A DNA stretch of 64,000 nucleotides from Clavelina lepadiformis (taxonomy: Eukaryota; Chordata; Ascidiacea; Aplousobranchia; Clavelinidae), in the NCBI RefSeq assembly GCF_947623445.1, contig NC_135247.1, forward strand, positions 932,501-996,500. The letters are read 5' to 3'. The position numbers and the translations under genes are program-made. The notes under the pieces are model-generated. The model was not told the DNA's origin, ran no database searches, and saw nothing but the letters and a program-made list of their open reading frames with translations. This document shows, in pieces, positions 49,155 to 60,807 of the stretch (position 1 is its first letter; each line of letters starts with the position of its first letter).

Positions 49155-52100
49155 TCAATGAAGCATAGTTTGTACCACCTTTAAATTATTTAAGCTCGCC
49201 TCAATATCATCAGCTTTCTTTTTGGGACTCGAATAATCTTTGGCCTTTTTGTAAGCAGTTATCGCATGTTGGTAATACCTTTCTGCAGGCTCAAATTGCG
49301 ACAAGCAGGAGTATGAATGCCCAAGGTTACTAAGTAGAATTCCGACTACTTGGTACTCTCTGTATTTGTAGCCGAAACACTTCCTTAACGCACTTATCGC
49401 TTCATTTATTGTATTAATTCGACCGTCGTGATCTTTGACAAGATCCTGACAATGTTCGATGCGGTGTGCACACCAACTGTCGTACAAGCATTTTTGTTGC
49501 TCCATGGTGCCATCAGTGTCTCGAACCATCTCCTTCATTTCTTTAATCATTGGAATGAGCTGGTGTTCCACCGAAGATTTCAGATTATCCGAAGCTTCGA
49601 TCATTGCGTCATGGGATTTCTTCATTCCTTCTATGACGCTGGTCTCTATCACTAAAAAGCCGTCGATGCATTGTGTTGCCATAAAGACACAACGATCTAA
49701 TATCTTCCATGTTTTGGAGGATAAAGAAGATCTGTAAAAGGCGACAGCGACGAAGTAGAACAACATCGCATCGAGAAACTTCAACGAGTGCTGAAGTTCA
49801 TCGGCGAACTCTTTAATTTCATCCGCATCCACATCGATATTTTCTCTCATTAAACTTATCATCGCTTGTCGGACTTCGGAAGCTTGCTTATTAGATACTC
49901 CAGATAAAATTAAAATTTCGTGAAAATTTTTGAAATGATTCGCTTGAAGTCCCACGGAGCCCGAAATATGTTGTTGATGTAAAATGATAAAAGCGTTTTC
50001 GTATTTGCGTTTTTCCATCAAATCGAGATATTTTTCGTTTGGATCTGTAAACAAAAATTTGTTTTTAAACATTTCAGTAACTTAATAACAGATTATTATC
50101 TTCACATAGTAACAAAATAACTTTGCTTGTAGCAAAGTTTGCGCAGAAGTATAAGATCAACTTACAGGCCTACAGCCTGCAATTGTCACTGTAATATTTA
50201 ACTGACACCTAAAGAGTGCAAAGACAAATAGATAAAATTTTTCTAGTTAATTCCATTCAACAAATTTTTATATCAAAAATAATCGTATTTTTAGAAACTT
50301 TATTATAAAATCATAGAACAATTAATCAATGAAAACTTTAATTGCTTGAAAACGACCATGATTCCAGTTATACAGCGGCAGGCGGGTCTTTTAAAGACTT
50401 GAAAAGAAGTGAATGTTCAACGAAATGTACTTAGAGGTGATTTTGTGAGAAAATTAATTGTTTTATCATCTCCAAATTAATATAAATGAGAAAGTTTAGA
50501 TTGTTGTAAATCAGACGTGGTCAAATGTACACATTATCACCTGCTTCTGACAAACAACTACAGTTTATGAGAAATAATAAAAAAAATAGAAAATCAAAAA
50601 AGAAAAAGGTAGAAAAACAAGCTGCAAGTTTAAACTTGAACCAGATTGAACTCAAGCAATGAATTAATTAGGAAACAAGGTTGTCTAATTGTCTTGTAAG
50701 CGCACAACGAAAAACTTTATCCGCCAACATAAGTATGGTCTCAATAAATCAGTAATTTTGATTGCAATAATATAATTGGCAACAACAGGGGTGTTTAAGA
50801 ACTCAACGAACCAATGTTAGCAAAAAAGTAAATGTAATTGAAAAACGATTTTGTTAAAAATATTTTCAGTGCTCTTATAAAAATGCTTTCGGAATTTGTT
50901 TGTATCATGCTTATAAAACTTTGGTAACAAATATTTAAGCAAAATGCATATCAAAATAAGCAATTCACAAATGTGTTATACAAATAATTTCAATCGTTTT
51001 AAAATAAACTTGGCCATCACCTTATTAATTTGCTCTTTTTAGTAAATGAGCTTGCAGGTCTACATCGCTACATGATGTTTCGCTACATGATGTTACACGT
51101 TTGTTAAAACCTCCATGATGATATATAGTTGGAGTACTTACCATATACAGTGAAAACGTCGCTAAACTTGAACTTGTAATAACCTTTTTGCACTGGTGAC
51201 GTGAACCCAAAAGCAGTTTGTAAATATTTTGAAAAAGAAAATGTAAGTTTTATTACTCAGCAATTTTGGTGCAAACATCAATTTTCTTGAAGATACGAAC
51301 TTAATGCAACGTTAATCACGGCCTCAATAATATTATTATTGTAACTTTAAAAATGTTGCAACAAACCTTCACTAAGTTTAACTTCACGCATGATTGACGA
51401 CAGCCCCGATACACTTGGTTGCTCATGACAACGTTGAGGTACTTGTAAACAAATTCAGTAAAACACGTTTCAAACATAGAATTAGCAATATTTGTCTTTC
51501 CTTAAAATATAAAATTATTTTCATCATGACAATCCATATACAGTGAAAACGTCGCTAAACTTGAACTTGTAATAACCTTTTTGCACTGGTGACGTGAACC
51601 CAAAAGCAATTTGTAAATATTTTGAAAAAGAAAATGTAGGTTTTATTACTCAGCAATTTTAGTGCAAACATCAATTTTCTTGAAGATACGAACTTATTGC
51701 AACGTTAATCACGGCCTCAATAATATTATTATTGTAACTTTAAAAATGTTGCAACAAACCTTCATTAAGTTTAACTTCACGCATGATTGACGAAAGCCCC
51801 GATACACTTGGTTGCTCATGACAACGTTGATTTGCTTGCAAACAAATTCAGTAAAACACGTTTCAAACATAGAATTAGCAATATTTGTCTTTCCTTAAAA
51901 TATAAAACTATTTTTATCATGACGGTCTGGATTCGACTGGAACTGTAAGGTCTTGTTTATGTCGTTAGAGGATTTTTTATTTAAACATAAATAAAACTTA
52001 CCAGCAGGTGGTTCTTGCACACTCTTTGATCTGAATAAACAGAATCGTGTTTCAAACGCAATAAATCAAAAAATTATTTTGCGTAAAAAATAAATTTCTC

Positions 52101-52181
52101 AAACTTTCCAACTTACTTCTTGTTTGGTTCAAGCCAGACAATTTTCCGCGATGGGTTCGTTTTTTTTTTGTCGTCTGCCAT
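49155..52181 (-). CDS. TPR-family gene 4 (duplicated module region)
   Basis: Exons: complement(join(49155..50044, 51142..51192, 51367..51441, 51760..51834, 52002..52030, 52117..52181)), encoding 394 aa. Skipping either 75-nt exon leaves the frame intact (369 aa), so alternative splicing is possible. It starts MADDKKKTNPSRKIVWLE. Both 75-nt modules read CHEQPSVSGLSSIMREVKL and come from a 393-bp tandem duplication. The same duplication made a second 51-nt module at about 51535-51585, whose donor is lost (GATTGT instead of GTAAGT), so it is left out. The large exon starts at residue 99 (DPNEKYLDLMEKRKYENAF) and ends in a TPR (LLSNLGHSYSCLSQF). Cytosolic by prediction. Function unknown. Confidence 0.8.
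51141..51926. repeat. Two-unit tandem duplication inside TPR gene 4
   Basis: Period 393 bp: 51141-51533 and 51534-51926, highly similar with few substitutions. Each unit spans one 51-nt module, one 75-nt module and their introns. The junction (CATGACAATCCATATACAG) removes the donor of the distal 51-nt copy. Confidence 0.9.
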
Positions 52182-52414
52182 AGTGATGTCACTGTTGCAA
52201 CTGTTTTGTGAACAATTTTCAGAAGATCTTTGCTGCTGAAATAACAGCGCCTTAACATATAGGCAAAATATAATTTGCAAGACCTTGTTAGAAATATGAA
52301 TCATATTAATTCCTTGGTTTCATTCTGTGTTAAATTTTTGAAACATTTCCTATGTGTAAGTTGTCATTAACCGAAGTAAATGAAAGGAAATCATTCAAAA
52401 AACCTGCTCTCTTG

Positions 52415-52530
52415 CCGGCACTTATCTCTCAACTGCCACTGCACAAGGTGTTCAAATTTTTGTAAGAAACGCGACTGTGGACACAAATAATAATTAATCA
52501 GCGGGAGCAGCTGTCGGCACAACGAGGAAG
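52415..52530 (-). other. Conserved leader block of TPR gene 4
   Basis: Same block as upstream of genes 2, 3, 5 and 6, with a changed core (CAGCTGTCGG on the plus strand) and an extra TAA near the TTAATTA motif. The donor position reads GATAAGTG here, so use of this splice site is doubtful. Confidence 0.4.
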
Positions 52531-52539
52531 CATGAAGTG

Positions 52540-53800
52540 AAAGAAGGACATATAAATGACTTGAAGCAGAAAAAAAACCGGATTGGTAATAATTAAGACA
52601 AAACAAAACAAAACAAATAGGGAAAGGAGAAAACACGCAAGTTAATAGAAATTTCGACTTTTGTCTGCACAGAACTTTACCTTACAAAACAAAGTAATAA
52701 ACACAAAAATATGACAATCTAATTATAATTATGTGCAATCTATTTAAGTTTGATAATTTTTATCTTCAATCTAATTATGTTTGATATAATTAATTATTTA
52801 TCAAGCAAAGGTATTTGTTGCATATTTCTGTACAATATTATTACAGTTTTAAAAATACTTACAAAAGTCTAAATGCAATTAATAAAAACTTTACGCTGAA
52901 ACATGTTAAAATAAATGCACAAATACGAATTAAGCTTATTTCAACATTAGGAAGCTGCAAAATATTTTACTTTTTTTGCCAATTGAAGTTGGCAAAGTTG
53001 GCATTTTGAAGTTTTAAATCATACTTTTTCAACTTCACTTGTTCTATCAAAGAGCTTCCATGCACATTTAAAAGCCCTAACTTTTACCTCAGAACGTTAT
53101 CAAACTTTCTTCATATCATCTGAACAATTTACAAATGTGTCTCAGACGCCGTAAAATAATAGCGGCTTTGTGGTGAATACTTTATCGTTTTAACAATTAT
53201 TTGATTCAAAAAGACAAGTTTTTCTTCAAAAAACATGTCATCATATGAATTCCACAATAACTAACCATTAAACTTTGAATATTATTGATCAAACAACTTT
53301 ATGCCGATGTGTATTGTATGAAACCACTTCTTTATTGTTTGAAATTTAATCCCGGAGTCTGGAAGATGTAAAAAGATTTTGCTGAATTAGTTTGACTCTT
53401 TTGTAATTAGACCTTTTGTTTAACAATGGCATTTGTCAGGCATGAAAAAAACAGAACAGAACCAATTTTGAATGAAAAACCGACAAACAGACAACCACAT
53501 GACTTCCGTTGATTGCTATATGGTTACCCCGTAATAACGACAAACTTGCTCTTACGTATCTACATTAAATCATATCCGTAGCTATAAGTTTGTTATACGC
53601 TATGTCTGCATGTTACCGATTTATCGTATGTGTTATTATCTGAGATGAGTTATACTGATTTTATAACTCTGTGATAGGTTATATTACGTCAACATATAGC
53701 CATAATGTCTTGTGGGCTATTATCTGAAATATGTTATACTGTTCCTATAAGTCTGCTGCTACACATATTAAGTAAATTGCATTTAGAGATTCTATTTAAA
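52540..53800. other. Intergenic spacer of the TPR array (genes 4/5)
   Basis: AT-rich spacer with the shared GAGCTTCC block near 53.05 kb. No gene supported. Confidence 0.45.
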
Positions 53801-53803
53801 TGA

Positions 53804-53809
53804 TTTATT
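53804..53809 (-). terminator. Polyadenylation signal of TPR gene 5
   Basis: AATAAA on the minus strand in the conserved 3' block, about 535 bases past the stop. Confidence 0.5.
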
Positions 53810-54343
53810 TCAGTGGAGTATTAACACAAATACATCTACATTTCGATTACTTTAAAGTTGTATGATAAGTATAAACACAATATAGTAAAAGCGTACATGA
53901 GTGTCGTATATATAATTAACGCATAAACATAAACATTAAACAATCGCTATAATTAAGCATCGATCAATATACAAGCACAGGTGAGGATAAAATTTGATGC
54001 GTCGAGTGATTAAACTGAAATAACAGTGTAAGAGCAAATTTCAAATGTTTAAACTTGTTTGGAAACGAGGCTTAATTCTGCACAAACTTGTATAGACACA
54101 AAAATCCTTGGAAACAAAAATATAAACAATTAAGGGTTTTAACAAAATTGGTTAATGTAAGTGATTGATTTTGGAAAGCACAAGTTTTGATGTAAAAACC
54201 CAAATTATTTTCAACAAATGGAATTACGACAATATCACAATGTATTAAATAATGATAGTAACAATTGTAACACGAATGGTAACAGCGACTATAAAAATGT
54301 AGTTATTAATGATAAGTAATGTAATAGCGTGTTACGTAACAGA

Positions 54344-56379
54344 TCAATTTAACTTAATTTTCACAAGTTTCAAATTCCTTTGACTCCTCTCAATATCTTC
54401 ATTCTTATTTTGAAAACTCAAATAATTCTTACTTTGTTTGTAAGCATCGATCGCCTGGTTGTAATACATCGCTGCAGGATCGTATTTTGACAAACACCAG
54501 TAAGTTTGTCCAAGGTTGTTAAGTAGATGGCCGACTACTTGGTAGTCTTCAGACTGTGGACCAAAACACACGCTCATTGCCTGGATCGCACCCCGTATCA
54601 TTCGTTCTCGAATGTCGTGATCTTCGATAATTCCCAGACAATATTCGATGCGATGAGCACACAATGTGTCGTACAAACATAGTTCGTGGTTTGTGGTTTG
54701 TTTAATGGTTTTAATTATCTCTCTCATTTCATGGAGCATTGGAAGAAGCCGGTTCTTGACCAAGGATCTCAGATTGCTTTCCGCTTTCAACTTCCCAGGG
54801 CAGGATTTAATTTTTATTCTTTCAGTTTCTAGTTCCCAAAACATTTTGATGAATTGTGCCATCCTAAATGTACATTGATCTATCTTTTTTAGCTTTTCGG
54901 AAGAATTTGAAGTAAATCTGTAAAATACTGCAGCGATGAAGTTGAAAAGCATCGCATCAAGGTATTTCTTTGATGTTTGAAGTTGATCGGCGAATTCTCT
55001 AATTTCATCCGGATTCACTTCCATATTTTCTGCAATCAATTTTACCATCGTTCTTCGGGTTTCGGTAGCTAGCTCAGATTTTCCAGTTAAAAGGAAGATT
55101 TCGTGACTATTTTTCAAATGATTTGCTTTAAATCCAACATAACCCATCACTTGTTGTTTAAGTAAAACGTTATAAGCGTGCTCAAAATTTTGTTCTTTCA
55201 TGGAATTGACATATTCCTCCGTTAGATCTATAAATGAAATAAGCATAAAGTAAATATAAACAAGGAAATTTTTATTGAAGTTTGATAGAAATATCCACTT
55301 TTGATTGTGAAATACATTCCAAGTCGTATGACTTGGTGCTGTGAAAATATCATGTATGTGTGTGGAAAGGGTGTGAGCCAACATAAATTATAGGTACACT
55401 ATTGCATTCCTAGTCTTAATCGATAAATAGTACTGTTTGCAATAACATGTTTGAAAATCGGGAGTCGTTGAAGACTTCAACAAATTTTATGAAAACTATT
55501 TATGAAACAATTTTATGAAAACTACTTTCAATGATCTGGCACCTTAACAAAAACTGTTGAACTTTTTGACTTCATATAGGTATTTAACTTCACAGCCCAA
55601 TTGAGCAAAAGTTTATCAAAATGAACAATTCTCCAACCTCTTTTGGTGAACGAGATAGCGCTACATGACGTTTGATCTTACACGTTTGTTAAAACCTACA
55701 CGATGACATATAATTGGAGCACTTACCATTTACAGTGAAAACTTTGCTAAACTTCAGCTTGCTATGACCTCTTGGCACTGGTGACGTTAATCCAAATGCA
55801 GTTTGTAAATATTTTGAAACAGTAAAATGCTAATTTTATTACTCAGCATTTTTAGTGCAAATATCAATTTTCTTAACGATACCAAATCAATCCAACATTA
55901 AACACAACCTTTATAACCTTTTTGTTTTTACTTTCAAAATTTAAAATCTGTTACAGCAAACCTCCACTGATTTTTTCGTCACGCATTGATAACTTCATCC
56001 TCGATGCACTCGGTTGCTCGTACCAACGTTGAATTGCTTGTAAACAAATTCAGTAAAACACGTTTCAAACATAGAATTAGCAATCGTTCTCTGTCCTTAA
56101 ACTGTAAAACTATTTTCATCATGACAGTCTGGATTAAATTGGAACTGTAAGGTCTTGTTTATGTCGTTTGAGGATTCTTTATTTAAACATAAATAAAACT
56201 TACCAGTAGGTGGTGCTCGCACACTCTTTGGTCTGAATAAAGAGAATCATGTTTGAAGCGGAATAAATCAAAAGAATTGTTTTGTTAAACGAAATTTTAA
56301 TTCATCCAACTTACCTGTTTTTCTCTTCATGTACGATTACATTCAGCGGGATGTTGATCTGTTGCTGCTCGCCTGTCAT
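54344..56379 (-). CDS. TPR-family gene 5
   Basis: Exons: complement(join(54344..55227, 55727..55777, 55962..56036, 56204..56232, 56315..56379)), encoding 367 aa. It starts MTGEQQQINIPLNVIVHEEK. Modules are 75 and 51 nt (YEQPSASRMKLSMRDEKIS; KLKFSKVFTVNG). The helical domain starts at residue 74 (DLTEEYVNSMKEQNFEHAY). The C-terminal TPR (LLNNLGQTYWCLSKYDPAA) shares an almost identical patch with gene 3, which suggests local gene conversion. Introns between the small exons match those of genes 2-4 closely. No secretion signal. Function unknown. Confidence 0.85.
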
Positions 56380-56607
56380 AGTGATGTCACTGTTGCAACT
56401 ATCTTGTAAATAATTTTCAGAAAACTATTTGCTGCCTAAATAACAGCACTTTTACACAGAAGCAAATCATAATTTTCAAAATCTTGTTAAAAAAACATCT
56501 TATTTTAATTCTTTGTTCTCATCTTGCATTAAATTTTCGTAAATAAGTTTATTGCATTTTCCGCTTTTAAATTAATATTGTTGGCAGTCTCTTCTACCAA
56601 CACTTAC

Positions 56608-56710
56608 GCCTGAGCTACCGTTGCACAAGGTACTGAAATCTGTTCAAGAGACGCGATTAAGAACGCAAATTATTAATCAGCGGGAGCAGCTGGCGGCACA
56701 ACGAGGAAGC
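56608..56710 (-). other. Conserved leader block of TPR gene 5
   Basis: Retains GTTGTGCCGCCAGCTGCTCC and ends at CAGGC/GTAAGTGTTGG. Two stops interrupt the frame that is open in some other copies, the main reason for calling the block non-coding. Confidence 0.5.
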
Positions 56711-56859
56711 TTGAATTAGTGAAACACCGTGAAATGAAAAGGAGTTTTTGAAAACCAGCAATGACCACGAAAACAATATAAAAAGAGCTAAGAAAGAATC
56801 ATACAAATATAATATATTTTTATTAATAATTTTGACACAAAATACATGTTAATGAATAA

Positions 56860-57168
56860 TGTTAATTCTTGATTCCAATTTTAGCCTCTGTTGATCTTTT
56901 TTAATCTAGAAATGTCAATTAAAATTGCAAGCGATTAACATCACATATGTTTTGACCTGGAGTAACCTTTACCGGGGGCATAATGGCGGCAAACATTTCA
57001 TTTGCAGCAGCATCTATTACGAAAAAAAGACCGGTACCGAGTACCGACAAAGTACCGAACTACTTTGTTAAAATAATACCGAATACCGGAACAGTCGGTA
57101 GATCTTTTGACAAGTACCGGTACCGTTACCGACGGTACTTTCAAAGTACCGACTGCTCACCTCTGAAT
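56860..57168. repeat. Dispersed repeat with GTACCG motifs (copy 2)
   Basis: Same family and orientation as 43935-44238. Right end CTGCTCACCTCTG, hAT-TIR-like when inverted. Confidence 0.6.
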
Positions 57169-57724
57169 TTAAATTAATAAACCATTTTACAGTGAAAATT
57201 ATTAAAATAGAAATTTGAAGGAAGTTTTTCCGTTTTGCAATAAGAAGCTGCAACATGTTTCAGTCTGCCGCTATTTCACTGAAAAATTGTACATTGAAAA
57301 CTATTTATTCTATGAAAGTTATGATCCTAAAACCAACCCTGTCAACCTAACTTAAATGGTTTAAAGTAATAACCTAACGTAGATCTATCTTCTAATCTAA
57401 CTTATCAAAAAAAACACAACCTCTAATCAAAAAAAGGATAGGTGACTTACATATGGTAAAATAGTCGCTGAGAATGGTGTAATATTTTCGCTAATTACAA
57501 CACGTTAAAGGGTAAAATCATATTTTTTCAGCTCAGTTTATTGCATCACAAAGCTCCCGGGACAAATTCAAAGGTCATAATTGTTTACCTCACAGCTTAT
57601 TCAAATCTTATTTGCATTAATATGACACAAAGAACTGAACAAATCTTGGTAGAAACCTAGACAACAAGAAAGATTTTCGTTGATTGCTATGGTGACCCCG
57701 TAATAATGACAAAGTGCCTATACA

Positions 57725-57994
57725 CAGGGTTACCATTCTGTGCTCAAGTTATTCCTTGTTTTCACTTGCGTCCATTTTCACATATTTTTAAGGTCAGAGG
57801 TTCCTACTTTAGGCATTTTCGCTTCCTTTAGTATACCATTTTGTACCAAAGAGTTACCAAAATTAAGAACATGCAAATAGTGTCTTTTTTATGGACATTG
57901 ATTGCCTTTTCCTGTTTTGCAGTGTTTAAGGTAGAATTCTTTTTTCGTTTCTTAGTCATTCTTATTTTTGAGCGCAGACCGATGGGTAAACCTG
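57725..57994. mobile_element. Degenerate hAT-type MITE
   Basis: Termini CAGGGTTACCATTCTG and, inverted, GATGGGTAAACCTG, flanked by CCTATACA and TTTATACA (6 of 8 bases shared). The interior resembles the reverse complement of the MITE at 41493-41845 (TACCATTTTGTACCAAAGAG). Older or more decayed than that copy. Confidence 0.7.
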
Positions 57995-58151
57995 TTTATA
58001 CATGAAGTCATATTTGTAGCTTCAAGTTTTTTATACTTTATATGCGTCAACACACAGCCATAATATCCTCTGGGCTATTATCTGATGTATGTTATACTTT
58101 TCTTGTAAGACTGCTACTAAGTAAATTGAACTTAGACATTCATTCAAACGA

Positions 58152-58157
58152 TTTATT
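58152..58157 (-). terminator. Polyadenylation signal of TPR gene 6
   Basis: AATAAA on the minus strand in the conserved 3' block, about 480 bases past the stop. Confidence 0.5.
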
Positions 58158-58638
58158 TCGGTGAAGCATTACCACAAATCCATTTACCTTCAGGTTACTT
58201 TGTTGTATGACAGTGTAAGTTGTATAGTTATTACATTTACATTTCGATTACTTTAAAGTTGTATGATAAGTATAGACACAATACAGTAAAAGCATGCGTG
58301 AGTGCCGTATATATAGTTAACGCATAAACATAAACACACGTTATACAAATCGATCAGTATTCAAGCGCTGGTGATAAACTAGATGAATCGAGAAAATAAA
58401 ACTACAATAGCAAATGTCAAATTTTTATGCTATGCCACAAACACGGTTTAATTGTGCACCAACTGGTGAAGACACGAAATTTTAATCATCATTTTAATTC
58501 ATATCAAATTAACGTTGAAGAAACTTAAACCAAAACGTTTTCAAACGAATGAAATGAGAATTCTTCAATGTATTAAACGGCTATAACAGCAACTATATGA
58601 AACAGTAATGCTTAATACTGATGTAAAGAAATAGAAAT

Positions 58639-60807
58639 TTATTTAGCAGATCGAAGAATCGCAGTTCTTACCTTCTGCAAGTTAGTTTCAGTCACTTCAT
58701 TTTGTAAAATTCGGAGCTCAGAATTCGAATAATCTACGGCTTCATTGTAAGCAATTAATGCCTGTTTATAACACTCAAATGCATCTTGCAATTGCCAGCT
58801 GTAGAAATAAGTAGTAGCAAGGTTGTTAAGTAGAACGCCGACTATATTATACACTGTTTTTCGGGGGCCGAAACATTGGTCCAATAAATTTAGCATTGTC
58901 TTTATTGTTTGTATTCGACTTTCATAATCGTCGACAAGACCATAACAATATTCGACGCGATGCGCACACGAGGTGACGTACAAACATCGTTGTTCTTTTG
59001 TCACGTCGTGAGAGATTTGGATCAAGTCTTTCTTTTCTGCAATCATAGGTATAAGCTGCCGGGTGACTAAGTAACGCAGATTTTCTTCCGCTTCCAACAT
59101 GGCAAAATAGGACTTTTTCATTCCTTCTATGACTTCTGTTTCTACCACCAAAAATAACTTGATGCATTGTGACATCTGAAAGAGACAAGTATCAATTTTT
59201 TTGAACCTTTTAATGGAGGGTGAAGTAGATTTGTAGAAGACGGCAGCGATGGAGTAGAACAGCATCGCATCGAGGAACTTATCCGATTGTAAAAGTTGAT
59301 GAGCAAACTTTTTAATTTCAGATGCAGTTACTTCGATATTTTCTACAATCAATCTCATCATCATGCATCGAGCATGGGCGGCTTGCTCAGATTGTCCAGA
59401 TAAAAGGAGTATTTTGTGATATTTTCTTAAATGATTCGCTTGAAGTCCCAGAGAACCCGAAATATGTTGTCGATGTACAACTTCATGAGCTTGATCATAT
59501 TTGCGTCTTCTCATAAAACTGAAATATTCCTCTTTTGGATCTATATTAACGAAATTAATTTTCACAAAGTGTACAAGAAAATAAGGTTTACGTTGCTGTG
59601 GTAACAAATAAACTTGCATATATTGCAAAGTGTAAGATTAACTTAGTCATCCAGCTATGATTTTGTTTCGTGTCAAAATAAACCTAAGTCTTTTTTTTAT
59701 AAACTGAAAACACGTGCAACAAAAAATCAGTGAAAAATTGAATTGCGTCAAAACAGCTGTGAGTCTTACATGCGGGTCTTATAAAAACTTGAAAGCAGAG
59801 CGCGTTCAAAAAATACATTTACAGGTGATGCAATGGCAAATAAATTGACGTACAGTCGAAAATAATCATTTTAGAACAACTTAAAGTTGTTCAGAGATGA
59901 TCACATTATCTTTGTTCGCAGAATCGTTGCGTTCACGTACTTGCCCTTTGCAGTAAAAACCATATAAATAGATTACTTACCATTAACAGTAAAAATCTCC
60001 ATGAACCTGAAATTGCATTGACCTCTAGGCACTGATGACGTCAATCGAAATGCAGTTTGTAAGTATTTTAAAACAAAAATAATAACTCTGTAACTTAGCG
60101 GCTTTGGTGCAAACAATTTGCTTGAAGATACGAACTTAATGCAACGTTAACCAACCACGGTATCTATCATTTTATGATTGTAATTTTACAAATGTTACAA
60201 CAAACCTTCACTAATATTTACGTCACGCTCGGATGACGTTATCCCTGGTACACTCGGTTGCTCATGACAACGATGGAATGTTTCTAAACAAAGTCAGTAA
60301 AAGACGCAGTAAGCTTAAAACAACGTTACATCCGACCTTCAGACTCTTATTTTTGTAATTTTCAAACTTTTAGTTTCGTCACAACAAACCTCTACTGACG
60401 TTTACGTCACGCATTGATGACGTTATCTGTGAAACGTCTGGTTGATCACAACATTGTTGATTTGCTTCTAAAGAAATTCAATACTCAACGTTTCAATGAA
60501 AGAAAAAACAATTTGTGTTTTTTCTTAAAATATAAAACTCTTTTCATCATGACAGTCCGGATTAGACTTGAACTGTAAGTTCTTGTTTGTGTGGTGTAAG
60601 GATTTTTTATTTAAACATAAATAAAACTTACCAGTAGGTGGTGCTCGCACACTCTTTGATCTGAATAAAGAGAATCGTGTTTGAAGTGCAATAAGTCAAA
60701 GAATTGTTTTGTTTGAAAGAAATTTCAATTCATCCAACTTACTTTTTGTCCTCTTTATTGACGACAAAATCCAGTGGTATATTGATTTGTTGTTTGTCTT
60801 CTGCCAT
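58639..60807 (-). CDS. TPR-family gene 6
   Basis: Exons: complement(join(58639..59540, 59981..60031, 60206..60283, 60390..60467, 60632..60660, 60743..60807)), encoding 400 aa. It starts MAEDKQQINIPLDFVVNKED. It has two different 78-nt modules (CCDQPDVSQITSSMRDVNVS and CHEQPSVPGITSSERDVNIS), then the 51-nt module (FRFMEIFTVNG). The two modules are less alike than those of gene 4, so this duplication is older or separate. The helical domain starts at residue 101 (DPKEEYFSFMRRRKYDQAHE) and has a weaker C-terminal TPR (LLNNLATTYFYSWQLQDAF). Cytosolic by prediction. Function unknown. Confidence 0.85.

Noticed and set aside
51535-51585. Second 51-nt module in TPR gene 4
   Set aside because: Its donor is GATTGT rather than GTAAGT, so it is unlikely to be spliced in.
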